Below, piece after piece: positions 17,669 to 26,081 of a DNA stretch of 64,000 nt. Source of the stretch: CAZAPO01 sp044841755 (GTDB lineage: Bacteria; Bacteroidota; Bacteroidia; Flavobacteriales; Flavobacteriaceae). The stretch spans positions 806,001-870,000 of the forward strand of contig JAXOFM010000001.1 in NCBI GenBank assembly GCA_044841755.1. The letters run 5' to 3'. Within the stretch, counting starts at the first letter, position 1. Each line of letters starts with the position of its first letter. Under the pieces are notes generated by a model. That model made no database searches and was not told the origin of the DNA. It saw nothing but the letters and a program-made list of their open reading frames with translations. Made by a program: the position numbers and the translations under genes.

Positions 17669-17699
17669 AAAAGTTCAACAGAAATGTTGGACTTTTTTT
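17669..17699 (+). terminator. Duplicated tRNA-Asn terminator
   Basis: Same GAAA-loop hairpin and T-tract as 8061-8091. It was carried along with the tRNA 3'-end copy and insulates the CDF gene from upstream transcription. Confidence 0.8.
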
Positions 17700-17754
17700 G
17701 TTTCCACAACTTTCTTCTAAATTGAGTATATTGTTTTAATAAGCCCAATTTAAA

Positions 17755-18549
17755 ATGTATAAAAGCACCTTTAAGATTGAGAAAATGGATTGCCCTTCTG
17801 AGGAGCAATTAATACGTATGAAGCTTGAAGGAGATTCAAATATTCAATCCTTAGAATTTGATATTGCTAATAGGTTATTAGGTGTAATACATAAACTCAA
17901 GGATGACAACATTTTTGAAAACTTAAAATCTCTAAAGTTAGATTCAAAGATAGTTTCTATTCAAGAAATAGAAGATTATCACGAGTTAAATGAAAATAGT
18001 AGTCAAAAGAAAATGCTATGGCAGGTATTAGCTATTAACTTGTTGTTTTTTATCATTGAAATGGTCACAGGATTGATAGGTAATTCTATGGGGCTAATAG
18101 CTGATAGCCTTGATATGCTGGCTGATTCCATTGTTTATGGGTTATCTCTAATAGCTGTTGGAGGAGCAATAATATTGAAGAAAAGAATTGCAAGAATTAG
18201 TGGTAATTTTCAATTGATATTAGCTCTAATAGGCTTATTTGAAGTCCTTAGAAGAGTGGTAAAATTGGAGATGATAGTAGATTTTAAAATGATGATGGTC
18301 ATCTCTTTTCTAGCTCTAATTGGAAATGTTATTTGTTTAAAAATACTTCAGAAAAATAATAGTCAAGAAGCACATATGAAGGCTAGTATGATTTTTACAT
18401 CTAATGATGTAGTTGTAAATATTGGAGTCATGCTAGCAGGATTACTTGTGTATTTAACCAGCTCTAGAATACCTGATTTAGTAATCGGATTGATTGTCTT
18501 TATTATAGTTGGAAGAGGAGCAATTAGGATATTACAACTTTCAAAGTGA
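17755..18549 (+). CDS. HMA-CDF cation efflux transporter
   Basis: 264 residues. The first ~70 form a metal-binding HMA-like domain with KMDCPSEE. Five to six membrane helices follow with the cation diffusion facilitator site SLDMLADS (DxxxD type) and a second site near HMKASMIFTSNDVV. CDF proteins export Zn, Co, Cd or related cations with proton antiport. The short cytosolic C-terminal domain of classical CDFs is missing, as in many Bacteroidota HMA-CDF proteins. The gene is alone between two tRNA-Asn 3'-end copies; its stop lies 10 bases before the second. Substrate unknown. Confidence 0.82.
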   Translation: MYKSTFKIEKMDCPSEEQLIRMKLEGDSNIQSLEFDIANRLLGVIHKLKDDNIFENLKSLKLDSKIVSIQEIEDYHELNENSSQKKMLWQVLAINLLFFIIEMVTGLIGNSMGLIADSLDMLADSIVYGLSLIAVGGAIILKKRIARISGNFQLILALIGLFEVLRRVVKLEMIVDFKMMMVISFLALIGNVICLKILQKNNSQEAHMKASMIFTSNDVVVNIGVMLAGLLVYLTSSRIPDLVIGLIVFIIVGRGAIRILQLSK

Positions 18550-18559
18550 TATAGTTTTG

Positions 18560-18578
18560 CCAAGAGGGGGAGCAACCT
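18560..18578 (+). repeat. tRNA-Asn 3'-end copy 2 (putative att site)
   Basis: 19 bases identical to 8039-8057, including the native CAACCT that follows the tRNA gene. Beyond it the terminator, promoter and DUF6090 start resemble those after the real tRNA, so about 100 bases of the tRNA-proximal module are duplicated here. Confidence 0.88.
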
Positions 18579-18581
18579 TAT

Positions 18582-18610
18582 AAAAGCTACACTTATTGTG
18601 TAGCTTTTTT
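18582..18610 (+). terminator. Terminator after att copy 2
   Basis: AAAAGCTACAC / GTGTAGCTTTT stem with a TTATT loop and T-tract. It occupies the same position relative to the tRNA-derived repeat as the native terminator. Confidence 0.8.
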
Positions 18611-18640
18611 ATGCCTAAAACTCACCATTTAGATTTTCAG

Positions 18641-18648
18641 TATCTTTA
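18641..18648 (+). promoter_or_regulatory. TATCTTTA promoter box of DUF6090 pair 1
   Basis: TATCTTTA 18 bases upstream of the ATG at 18667, inside the conserved leader shared by the DUF6090 genes. Confidence 0.6.
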
Positions 18649-18666
18649 AGAACCAACCAACTTCTT

Positions 18667-19710
18667 ATGATTAAATTCTTTAGGCGGATACGTCAGCAAC
18701 TGTTATCTCAAAATAGATTTAGCAAGTACATGCTTTATGCAATTGGAGAGATAATTTTAGTTATTATTGGTATTCTCATTGCATTGAACCTCAATAAGAA
18801 AGCAGAACAAAAACAAGCTGAAGCTAAAGTGGATGCTATTTTAGAAGATGTCTTAAAAGAACTAGAAATAGATATAAATGAAGGAACTAGATTAATTTAT
18901 GGATATAGATTGGAAGATTCCCTGTGTAGTTTAGTGTTGAATAAAAAAGTGACTCTTGATGATTATTTAGCTACAGGAGAGAATGCTTGGAGATTAAGAA
19001 GTTTAGTAACAGGTTGGAATAACTATGAAATTAATGATGATGCCTATAAATTACTAATTGATAATATTGACGTTATTCCAGATGGCTATAACCAAGTAGT
19101 CACTTCCTTAAAAAAATTACATAATAAATTTAAGCCAGATGTCGTAGAATTTAATCAAATGGTAAAAACACTAGTAAACAGGAATTTTGATGATTATCAA
19201 GAAAAATTTGAATGGTATGGTAAATCTGATTCTATTAGCAATATGGAATTTATAAATTATATGTTGCATGACTTCAATTACATAAATAAAGTAAAACGCC
19301 ATCAAGTTGAAGCTACTTGGACGCATAGAGGTGCAATAGCAGAATATAGAATGGGAGCTGTAATAGCTTATAAAGAAATTGCAAAGGTACTAGACAAATC
19401 AATTGACACATTAAATTTTATTATTAGTCTGAAAGCCTTACAAAAGCGTGTTGGAATATACAGTAATATAAATATACCTGAAGATAGAATCGAGTTGTTT
19501 TTAAAGAAGGGCTATCTTGTAACTAAAGAAATGGACAAATATTTAAATCATGTTATTCCTCTTGATTCTGATAATGATTTTTATTTAGAATGGAATGGAT
19601 TGGTTCGTTTTAAATCTTCAGATAATAAAAACTTTATGACTATTTATATAGGGCATGAGGCCAAAGAATATATTAAGGTTGATGAGAAACCGATAATTAA
19701 CTATGATTAA
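18667..19710 (+). CDS. DUF6090 family membrane protein (long form)
   Basis: 347 residues. It has the family N-terminus (MIKFFRRIRQQLL, NRFSKYMLYAIGEI, helix LVIIGILIALN), but the usual NNWNE is changed to NLNKKAE. The large C-domain is helical and charged. It contains an R-A-I-A-E-Y-like segment and a C-terminal beta-rich end (DFYLEWNGLVRFK, FMTIYIGHEAKEYI). The overall design matches the long DUF6090 protein at 22391. It overlaps the next DUF6090 gene by eight bases, so the two are translated together. No enzymatic motif is visible. Confidence 0.83.
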   Translation: MIKFFRRIRQQLLSQNRFSKYMLYAIGEIILVIIGILIALNLNKKAEQKQAEAKVDAILEDVLKELEIDINEGTRLIYGYRLEDSLCSLVLNKKVTLDDYLATGENAWRLRSLVTGWNNYEINDDAYKLLIDNIDVIPDGYNQVVTSLKKLHNKFKPDVVEFNQMVKTLVNRNFDDYQEKFEWYGKSDSISNMEFINYMLHDFNYINKVKRHQVEATWTHRGAIAEYRMGAVIAYKEIAKVLDKSIDTLNFIISLKALQKRVGIYSNINIPEDRIELFLKKGYLVTKEMDKYLNHVIPLDSDNDFYLEWNGLVRFKSSDNKNFMTIYIGHEAKEYIKVDEKPIINYD

Positions 19711-20491
19711 ATTCTTCCGTCAAATACGTCAACAACTTCTAGGAGAAGATAAAACAGGGAAATACTTTAAGTATGCCTTAGGTGAAATCCTATTGGTGAT
19801 GATAGGTATTTTGTTGGCACTACAGGTTAATAATTGGAATGAGAGGCAGAAAGACATTGCACAAGAACAGGTAATTCTTAAACAACTCAAAGCAGATTAT
19901 AAGGCAAACTTACTTCAATTAGAAAACAAGATTGAAATGAGGCGTAAATTAATTAATGAAAGCCTGAATATTTTGGAAATTACTGCAAATGGTTTAATCA
20001 TTTCTGAGGACTCGCTTTCAAACATATTTGCAACCTTCTTCATGGACCCAACTTTTGACCCTATCGAAAATGATGTTGTAAATTCAGGAAGTATCAATTT
20101 AATTAGAAATGATTCATTGAAGCTAATGCTATCTCATTGGACATCTGATATTGCTGCCTATAAAGAGTCTGAAATTATTCAACATGACCATTATATATCT
20201 GAAATTATTCCCTACATGAAGGAAGTTGGAATTATGCGCAATGTAAATCATGTATTTTGGGAAGCCCAAGAGCTTAGGATGGGTTTTTTGGATAAGGGAA
20301 AAAATGACAAAACCTTATCACTTGGGAAAAGCATCAACAAAATTGATGTTGAATCCATATTAAAGGATTCACGACTTGAAGGGATTGTTACATTTATATT
20401 TACGTTTTCTCAAGTTTGTAATTTAGAAGGAGAGACGTTAAAAAATAAAATGCAAAAGATTATAGAAACCATTGATAGTGAAATAGAATAA
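19703..20491 (+). CDS. DUF6090 family membrane protein (short form)
   Basis: 262 residues with the N-terminal signature (MIKFFRQIRQQLLGE, TGKYFKYALGEI, helix LVMIGILLALQV, NNWNE) and a mostly helical C-domain (about 60-262). The start overlaps the stop of the long-form gene by eight bases. Each of the two pairs in this island therefore joins one long and one short DUF6090 protein, though in opposite order at 21630-23431. That pairing suggests the products may work together. A terminator follows at 20527-20555. Confidence 0.84.
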   Translation: MIKFFRQIRQQLLGEDKTGKYFKYALGEILLVMIGILLALQVNNWNERQKDIAQEQVILKQLKADYKANLLQLENKIEMRRKLINESLNILEITANGLIISEDSLSNIFATFFMDPTFDPIENDVVNSGSINLIRNDSLKLMLSHWTSDIAAYKESEIIQHDHYISEIIPYMKEVGIMRNVNHVFWEAQELRMGFLDKGKNDKTLSLGKSINKIDVESILKDSRLEGIVTFIFTFSQVCNLEGETLKNKMQKIIETIDSEIE

Positions 20492-20526
20492 TCTACTCTT
20501 TATCTAAAAGAAAAACAACCAATACA

Positions 20527-20555
20527 AAACCACTCATTATTTGGGTGTTTTTTTT
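20527..20555 (+). terminator. CCACTCA-type terminator
   Basis: CACTCA / TGGGTG stem with a TTAT loop and eight T. Closely related hairpins end five other cassettes in the window. Confidence 0.75.
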
Positions 20556-20690
20556 ATGTCTAAGACTTGTTTTAAGGAGCTTAAAAAAGGCAAATAGCTA
20601 CAGTTTGTCGAAAATATACTTTGTCCATCATCTAAATCATAGTGAGTATCGTATAATTTAGTATACTACGTTTCTAAAAAATAAGCAGTT

Positions 20691-21518
20691 ATGAAAAAGA
20701 TTAGACTTTTTATTTTATTAGCTCTTTCCTTTGTTATTTATCAAGGGTGTGTTGATGATAGTGGAGATGATACTTCCAGAATTAAAATAAAGTTAGTTGA
20801 TGAACCTGGAGACTATCTTGAGGTTAATGTTGAGATTATAGATATTCAATATAGATCTACTGAGGATGAGTCATGGAATAGTTTTTCTCCATCTAGCGGA
20901 TATCCTATTAATGTGGATTTAACAGAACTAATAGCTGGAAATAATCTTTTACTTGTTGATGATGTAATCCCATCAGGAATGATTAAGGAAATGCGTCTTG
21001 TTTTAAGTGATAATAATACATTGGTAATCGAAGGAGAGGATGGCGTAGCTGAGGAGCCAATTCATTTGGATACTCCTAGCGCACAACAATCAGGATTAAA
21101 GTTAAATCTAAACGAAGAGCTGGAATCAGGGTTTTCATATACATTTATATTAGATTGGGTGGTTCAGCAGTCAATAGTTAAGGCTGGAAATTCAGGGAAG
21201 TATCTTTTGAAACCAGTAATTAATGTCATGATAGAAGTTAATTCAGGGTCTGTTAGCGGTACGGTCATAGAAACCATAGACGAAGCCCCTGTAGCAAAAG
21301 AAAATGTTACTGTTGAAGTATATACATTAGATGATGTGTTGGCTACAGACACTATGACTGATGAAAATGGGAATTTCTTAGTTCAAGGGCTTGCAGCAGG
21401 GAGTTATAAGCTTAAAATAGCCGTTGAAGGTTATGATGCATATGAATCAGATGAGCTTGCAGTTACAGAGGGTGAAGTATTGGATGTTGGGACAATTGAA
21501 TTGATTGTATCGGAGTAA
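20691..21518 (+). CDS. DUF4382 domain lipoprotein with carboxypeptidase-like repeat domain
   Basis: 275 residues with a lipoprotein-like signal peptide (FVIYQGC). The first domain (about 30-180) resembles DUF4382: IKLVDEPGDYLEVNVEIIDIQ, YPINVDLTELIAGNN, MRLVLSDNNTLVI. The C-terminal ~80 residues form a carboxypeptidase-regulatory-like beta-sandwich (GSVSGTVIE, TDENGNFLVQGLAAGSYKLKI). Such proteins are exposed at the outer membrane. The role is unknown. It is a single-gene cassette with its own promoter region and terminator between two DUF6090 pairs. Confidence 0.82.
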   Translation: MKKIRLFILLALSFVIYQGCVDDSGDDTSRIKIKLVDEPGDYLEVNVEIIDIQYRSTEDESWNSFSPSSGYPINVDLTELIAGNNLLLVDDVIPSGMIKEMRLVLSDNNTLVIEGEDGVAEEPIHLDTPSAQQSGLKLNLNEELESGFSYTFILDWVVQQSIVKAGNSGKYLLKPVINVMIEVNSGSVSGTVIETIDEAPVAKENVTVEVYTLDDVLATDTMTDENGNFLVQGLAAGSYKLKIAVEGYDAYESDELAVTEGEVLDVGTIELIVSE

Positions 21519-21543
21519 CGATATAGATATTATACCAAAAACA

Positions 21544-21573
21544 AAACCACTCAAGAAATTGGGTGGTTTTTTT
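21544..21573 (+). terminator. CCACTCA-type terminator
   Basis: CCACTCAA / TTGGGTGG stem (21547-21566 with loop) followed by seven T. Its T-tract is the start of the 77-bp repeat copy 2. Confidence 0.8.
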
Positions 21574-21643
21574 ATGCTCAAAACTCACCATTTAGATTTT
21601 CAGTATCTTTAGGTACCAACCAACTTCTTATGATTAAATTCTT
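21567..21643 (+). repeat. 77-bp perfect direct repeat (promoter plus DUF6090 5' end), copy 2
   Basis: Identical to 9209-9285, 12,358 bases apart. It contains TATCTTTA at 21604-21611 and the first 14 coding bases of the DUF6090 gene at 21630. Confidence 0.9.
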
Positions 21644-22391
21644 TAGAAAAATACGCTATAACCTTATGAGTGAGAATAAAACAGGCAAGTATTTTAAATA
21701 TGCAATTGGTGAAATCCTATTGGTAATGCTAGGTATTTTATTGGCGTTACAGGTTAATAATTGGAATGAGGAGAGGAAGGATAGAGTTGAAGAAATAATA
21801 ATACTTGAAAGCTTAGATAAGAATTTAATTCTGGCAAATGAACAATCAGATTCTTTAATTTCCTCTGAAAAGTATTCTAAGGGGGTTTTATTATTAGTTC
21901 TAGGAATAGACTCTATTAATTCAATTCTAGATAGCAATTCTATTTCAGCTAAAATTTTCAAAGATGCATTTTGGAATTTGGAAAGTGATATACCCGTTAT
22001 AAATACTTACATAGAACTTAAAAATACCAATAAATTAAGCCTTATAAAGAATCACGAGATTAAAGAAAAATTCACAAGTTTAGAAGTAAATTTAAATGAA
22101 TTAGAGGGTATGCTTGATGACAGATTAAATGTTCAACAGATTCGCATAGATGATATAGCTGAAAATGAAGTCAACTTTATTCCTTTTATAAAATCATCCA
22201 TACCAACAATAAATATTGAAAAAGAAAAGCAAAATAATTTTGAATTAATACTCAGTAACCAACGCATTAGAAATCTTTTAGGATTGAAATTAAATATGAC
22301 ACAAGATGTATTGAATTATAGAGAGAATTTAGATAATGACATTAAAGATTTAAGAATGCTTATTGAAGCAGAATTATCTAAGCATAAATAA
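21630..22391 (+). CDS. DUF6090 family membrane protein (short form)
   Basis: 253 residues. N-terminus MIKFFRKIRYNLMSE, TGKYFKYAIGEI, helix LVMLGILLALQV, NNWNEERK, then a helical domain rich in Leu, Asn and Glu. The 5' end is identical to the relic at 9272, so the two came from a common sequence. The last base of its stop is the first base of the following long-form DUF6090 gene, giving tight coupling. Function unknown. Confidence 0.84.
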   Translation: MIKFFRKIRYNLMSENKTGKYFKYAIGEILLVMLGILLALQVNNWNEERKDRVEEIIILESLDKNLILANEQSDSLISSEKYSKGVLLLVLGIDSINSILDSNSISAKIFKDAFWNLESDIPVINTYIELKNTNKLSLIKNHEIKEKFTSLEVNLNELEGMLDDRLNVQQIRIDDIAENEVNFIPFIKSSIPTINIEKEKQNNFELILSNQRIRNLLGLKLNMTQDVLNYRENLDNDIKDLRMLIEAELSKHK

Positions 22392-23431
22392 TGATTCACT
22401 TTTTTAGACATATCAGACAGGGATTATTATCACAAAATAGATTTAGTAAGTATATGCTATATGCTGTTGGGGAGATAGCTTTAGTGATGATAGGAATTTT
22501 ATTGGCATTACAGGTAAATAATTGGAACGAGCAACGAAAAATTAATAATGAAATAGAGCGTGTTTTGACCTTGTTTGAACAAGAACTCGAAACTAATATC
22601 AAGGAGTGTAATTCTTTCCTGCGATATGGTTATGTTATGGATTCCATACAGGGGTTATTCAATAAGGAGCTAGTTACTCCAGAAATGCTTAGAGAAAACC
22701 CCGGACTCATGTACCGGGATTTTGGAACTAGAACCATAAATTTTCTTGAGGAACGCTTAAATGAGCTGATTTCAATGGAAAAGCGAATGCCAAGGCAGTA
22801 TCAGCATATTATTCCTCAGCTTCACGTATTGAAAACCAGAATCGAGTCTCAGAAATATTGGGAAAGTGAAGCTCTTAAATTAGCTATGTCAAGGGAGAAG
22901 GAACGTATTGATGAATTGCCTTGGGCCTATAAGGAAGATTCTCTCTCTGTTGAAAAAGCTATAAACTATGTCTTGAATAACCCGTTTTACAGAAATAAGG
23001 TCAGGCATTATTATAACTTGCAATTAGATGAAAACGTTTGGGATGCCTCCCTGATCAGGACGAGTTCTGTGGCACTTTTATGGAAAATAAAAATGATAAG
23101 GAAAAAAGACCATGAGCCAAACGTAAAAGAATTTTTTAAAGACCTTCAGCTAATTCCACTTCTTGAATACGACTGCATGGATACCCCATATAAGTTAAAA
23201 GAAGTAGGTTTCAGAAGGAATTTAATTATTTACAATCATACTAAGGACAGCACCTTAATTAATATTCTGGATTCTCTAGGTCAAACTGTTACTAGTGGAA
23301 AGATACCACCTAAGAGTTTCCTGCTGGGAGAAAACAGTTTGGAAGATGAGTATTTTATTGGAATACAAAAGGATGGTGAATGTTTAAGGGTTTATAATTT
23401 TTATAAGGAAGATTTTTTATTAATTGAATAG
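22391..23431 (+). CDS. DUF6090 family membrane protein (long form)
   Basis: 346 residues. N-terminus MIHFFRHIRQGLL, NRFSKYMLYAVGEI, helix LVMIGILLALQV, NNWNEQRK. The C-domain has the same order of elements as the long form at 18667, ending in a beta-rich segment (EDEYFIGIQKDGECLRVYNFYKED). It starts within the stop codon of the short-form gene (TAATG). It ends 26 bases before the convergent stop of the methyltransferase-Lgt fusion gene; no clear terminator is seen in between. Confidence 0.83.
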   Translation: MIHFFRHIRQGLLSQNRFSKYMLYAVGEIALVMIGILLALQVNNWNEQRKINNEIERVLTLFEQELETNIKECNSFLRYGYVMDSIQGLFNKELVTPEMLRENPGLMYRDFGTRTINFLEERLNELISMEKRMPRQYQHIIPQLHVLKTRIESQKYWESEALKLAMSREKERIDELPWAYKEDSLSVEKAINYVLNNPFYRNKVRHYYNLQLDENVWDASLIRTSSVALLWKIKMIRKKDHEPNVKEFFKDLQLIPLLEYDCMDTPYKLKEVGFRRNLIIYNHTKDSTLINILDSLGQTVTSGKIPPKSFLLGENSLEDEYFIGIQKDGECLRVYNFYKEDFLLIE

Positions 23432-23457
23432 ATACCAAAAGGATGAACCAAATTCCA

Positions 23458-25323
23458 TTAAACAAGTCGTGAAAATCGAAGATTTGAACTAGGAAAGTCA
23501 ACTCCCATCGCAAAGGTGGTAAAAAGACCACCAATGAGTGCTGCTATTATAGTTTCCCAACCAAATTTAGGACTAGGTGGAATATATCCTTGCGAAATAA
23601 AAGTCATGCAAATACCAATAGCCAACGATAGAATAGCTGTCCATTGATATAATCTCAAACCTTTTATTATAGGCGTTTGCACTTCACCTCGATAGGCCTC
23701 TTCAACAAATCGCCCGATACCTGTGAGTATCAAATAAAGACCAAAAATGAACGAGCAGCTATAATTACTTATTAAAAGGGAGAGTAATATAAAACCAATA
23801 ACTATCAGCGATATTATAGAGTAGAGAGGTGTTGGATGAAGAAGTTCACCTTTTAGGTTTGATACCCCACAAACCCTTGATCGGTAATGATAGTATCGAA
23901 TTCCAATATATGGGTGATTAGTTTTACCTCCATGACAGCAGCCATTTACTAGACATCGCAACCGACCCATGGCTTGCACCCATGGCATGACCACCGAAAT
24001 GGCTCCAATAATTACCCAAACATCGTACCCCATTAAGGAGACCGCTAAACTTGCAAAAATTATACCTACGAGAGCACCATAATACCCAAAAGGGCGTTTT
24101 AGTTTTTCCGAACCTTCAATAATTTGTGCCCAAAGTGCTGAAAATAAAATAACTACTACAGAGAACACAAGAATACTCCATGCGTAATCATTACCTACAA
24201 AAACTCCTATAAGGCATATTCCTAGAAAAGTTCCTACACCAACATAAATGCCGTGATTTATAATTCTCAATTTACCAAACATCCATTCTTTCCATGAATT
24301 AGCAATTATTTCAGTTTTTTTTCTAACAAAACACCATATTTTGAAATACTGGTCAGATATAAGGAACAATAAAATAGAACCACTCAGATGATAGACGAAA
24401 TTTGCAGAGAAGCTCAATTGTATTAAAATAAGTACTAAGGCAATTATTAAAATCAAAACTCTGAGCTTTCTAAATTGGCTAAAAATTATTCTTGTAGATA
24501 TTAGAATTAAAAATACAGGGACAAAATAGATAGAATATCCCTTAACCATTATGAAATCAGCACTTATATCGTTATAGAATAAAATACAAAAATAGTAGAT
24601 ACCTAACGCCAATAAATTTTTTATTACCCAATCTCGAAGAAGATCACTATTCTTAATTATCAAAGGAACTATTAGAATAAATATTGTGCATAATAATATT
24701 AATGAAGAATGTTTACTAAACACGTATAATATGGTGCTATTTTCTAGTGGTTGTTTTGGTAAGCTAAATAACAATGTGATAATATAATTGCCTAATATTA
24801 ATGGTGTAATTACTAATAACAGTGCACTAACTCTACGACTAAAATTAGGGATAGAATTTGATCTTTTAGGGAGATCAAAAAAAGTAGTATATTTTGAATT
24901 TGGGAATCTTTCTCTTAAATCAATTGCTTCATAACCAATGACTAATGCTATTAGTGATAGTATTGTCACAGGAGTAACCAGCCAAAGGCCACTTGACGAT
25001 CCGGTTAATATAAAGTATCCAATAATAAACAACCCAAATCCAATATAAATCGGGTGTCTAAAAAAATAATAGGGGCCACTTGTCACTAGTTTAGGAGGAG
25101 GAAAAGCATTCATTGGCAGTCCTTTTCCCACTCTTATCAAATAGAACATACTGCAGCTAATAAGATATATTCCAACAATCGCAAATACCCATCCTATATC
25201 AATAGAATGAATGATTGGTAAAGCTATTTGATCAGCTGTTTGTTTTGCCCAAAACCATAGTATTACTGGTACAATAATCAGGAATAATAATGCATATAAG
25301 GTTTTATTAATAAGGGTTCTCAT
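23458..25323 (-). CDS. Fusion protein: isoprenylcysteine-methyltransferase-like plus Lgt-like integral membrane enzyme
   Basis: 621 residues, almost wholly membrane embedded. The first ~170 carry the ICMT/PEMT methyltransferase pattern: LVTSGPYYFFRHPIYIGF, then YEAIDLRERFP. The middle (about 180-390) is a run of hydrophobic helices. The last ~220 match prolipoprotein diacylglyceryl transferase-like proteins: MGRLRCLVNGCCHGG, LLHPTPLYS and GIGRFVEEAYRGE, which correspond to the Lgt signature and its conserved His and Arg. Lgt moves diacylglycerol from phosphatidylglycerol to a Cys; ICMT-like enzymes methylate lipids or carboxylates. It is last in an operon with a prenyl-condensing enzyme homologue. 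Substrate unknown. Confidence 0.78.
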   Translation of the reverse strand: MRTLINKTLYALLFLIIVPVILWFWAKQTADQIALPIIHSIDIGWVFAIVGIYLISCSMFYLIRVGKGLPMNAFPPPKLVTSGPYYFFRHPIYIGFGLFIIGYFILTGSSSGLWLVTPVTILSLIALVIGYEAIDLRERFPNSKYTTFFDLPKRSNSIPNFSRRVSALLLVITPLILGNYIITLLFSLPKQPLENSTILYVFSKHSSLILLCTIFILIVPLIIKNSDLLRDWVIKNLLALGIYYFCILFYNDISADFIMVKGYSIYFVPVFLILISTRIIFSQFRKLRVLILIIALVLILIQLSFSANFVYHLSGSILLFLISDQYFKIWCFVRKKTEIIANSWKEWMFGKLRIINHGIYVGVGTFLGICLIGVFVGNDYAWSILVFSVVVILFSALWAQIIEGSEKLKRPFGYYGALVGIIFASLAVSLMGYDVWVIIGAISVVMPWVQAMGRLRCLVNGCCHGGKTNHPYIGIRYYHYRSRVCGVSNLKGELLHPTPLYSIISLIVIGFILLSLLISNYSCSFIFGLYLILTGIGRFVEEAYRGEVQTPIIKGLRLYQWTAILSLAIGICMTFISQGYIPPSPKFGWETIIAALIGGLFTTFAMGVDFPSSNLRFSRLV

Positions 25324-26081
25324 TTAGTAGTCATTTTATAGAAGAAAATAATTATTGAAGTAAGAAAAAACACAAGTCCGTAAAGGATTCCACTAATTGA
25401 TGTAGTGATGGACGAATAATCTGTAAAAGCTGAAATAATTGCTGTTTGAGAAGGATAATATGCTGGGAGGTATTGTATAATTATTTGATTTTGTGCTTCT
25501 GCATAAAACAAAGGGTTCTGTAACCATCCCACATCAATGTTTACCAGAAGTACAACCAATAATATTCCTTCAAGATCGGCTTTGAGAAGACTGCCAACCA
25601 GTAATCCATAACTCCCATATACAAAACCTATAATCATTAGTCCAAAGATGAAGCGTATAAGATTGTCAATTGTGTAAAATGTGTTTGTTAGAAGCCCTAC
25701 GTATATAGCAATTAAAACAATTATTAATAACAACACTAACATTATTGAAGTGATGATTTCTACGGGATGGTAACCACAAACTATGAGCCTTCTGTTTACC
25801 AAGCTGTTTTTTTGAATTAGATTCAAGGCTAAAAAAGCAACTAAAAATCCACATGAAGCAACAGCGAAGAAAACAAAGGAAATTCCCTTTTCACTTATAT
25901 GTACAAATAACTCTTTATCTAAAGAAGCCAATTGAAATGGAAGGACTCTATCGGAAGCTGTTAATTCTACTATCGACAAGAACACCATTGGTATAATCAA
26001 TAATAAAACAACAACAATCTTTTGACGAACGAGCATCTTTAAGATCATGATGAGACTTATTATGACTTTCTTTAATTTCAT
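25320..26081 (-). CDS. ABC transporter permease
   Basis: 253 residues with six predicted membrane helices and a longer extracytoplasmic loop after helix 1 (about 45-65), the layout of ABC-2 type exporter permeases. It overlaps the fusion gene downstream and the ATPase gene upstream by four bases each (ATGA), so all are made together. It likely exports a lipid-like or terpenoid product of the operon, but this is inference from context. No specific family motif beyond topology is visible. Confidence 0.78.
   Translation of the reverse strand: MKLKKVIISLIMILKMLVRQKIVVVLLLIIPMVFLSIVELTASDRVLPFQLASLDKELFVHISEKGISFVFFAVASCGFLVAFLALNLIQKNSLVNRRLIVCGYHPVEIITSIMLVLLLIIVLIAIYVGLLTNTFYTIDNLIRFIFGLMIIGFVYGSYGLLVGSLLKADLEGILLVVLLVNIDVGWLQNPLFYAEAQNQIIIQYLPAYYPSQTAIISAFTDYSSITTSISGILYGLVFFLTSIIIFFYKMTTK

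Noticed and set aside
23458..25323. Housekeeping lgt gene
   Set aside because: The Lgt-like part is fused to a methyltransferase-like domain in an accessory operon, and the GRxRCxxNGCC region differs from the standard signature.
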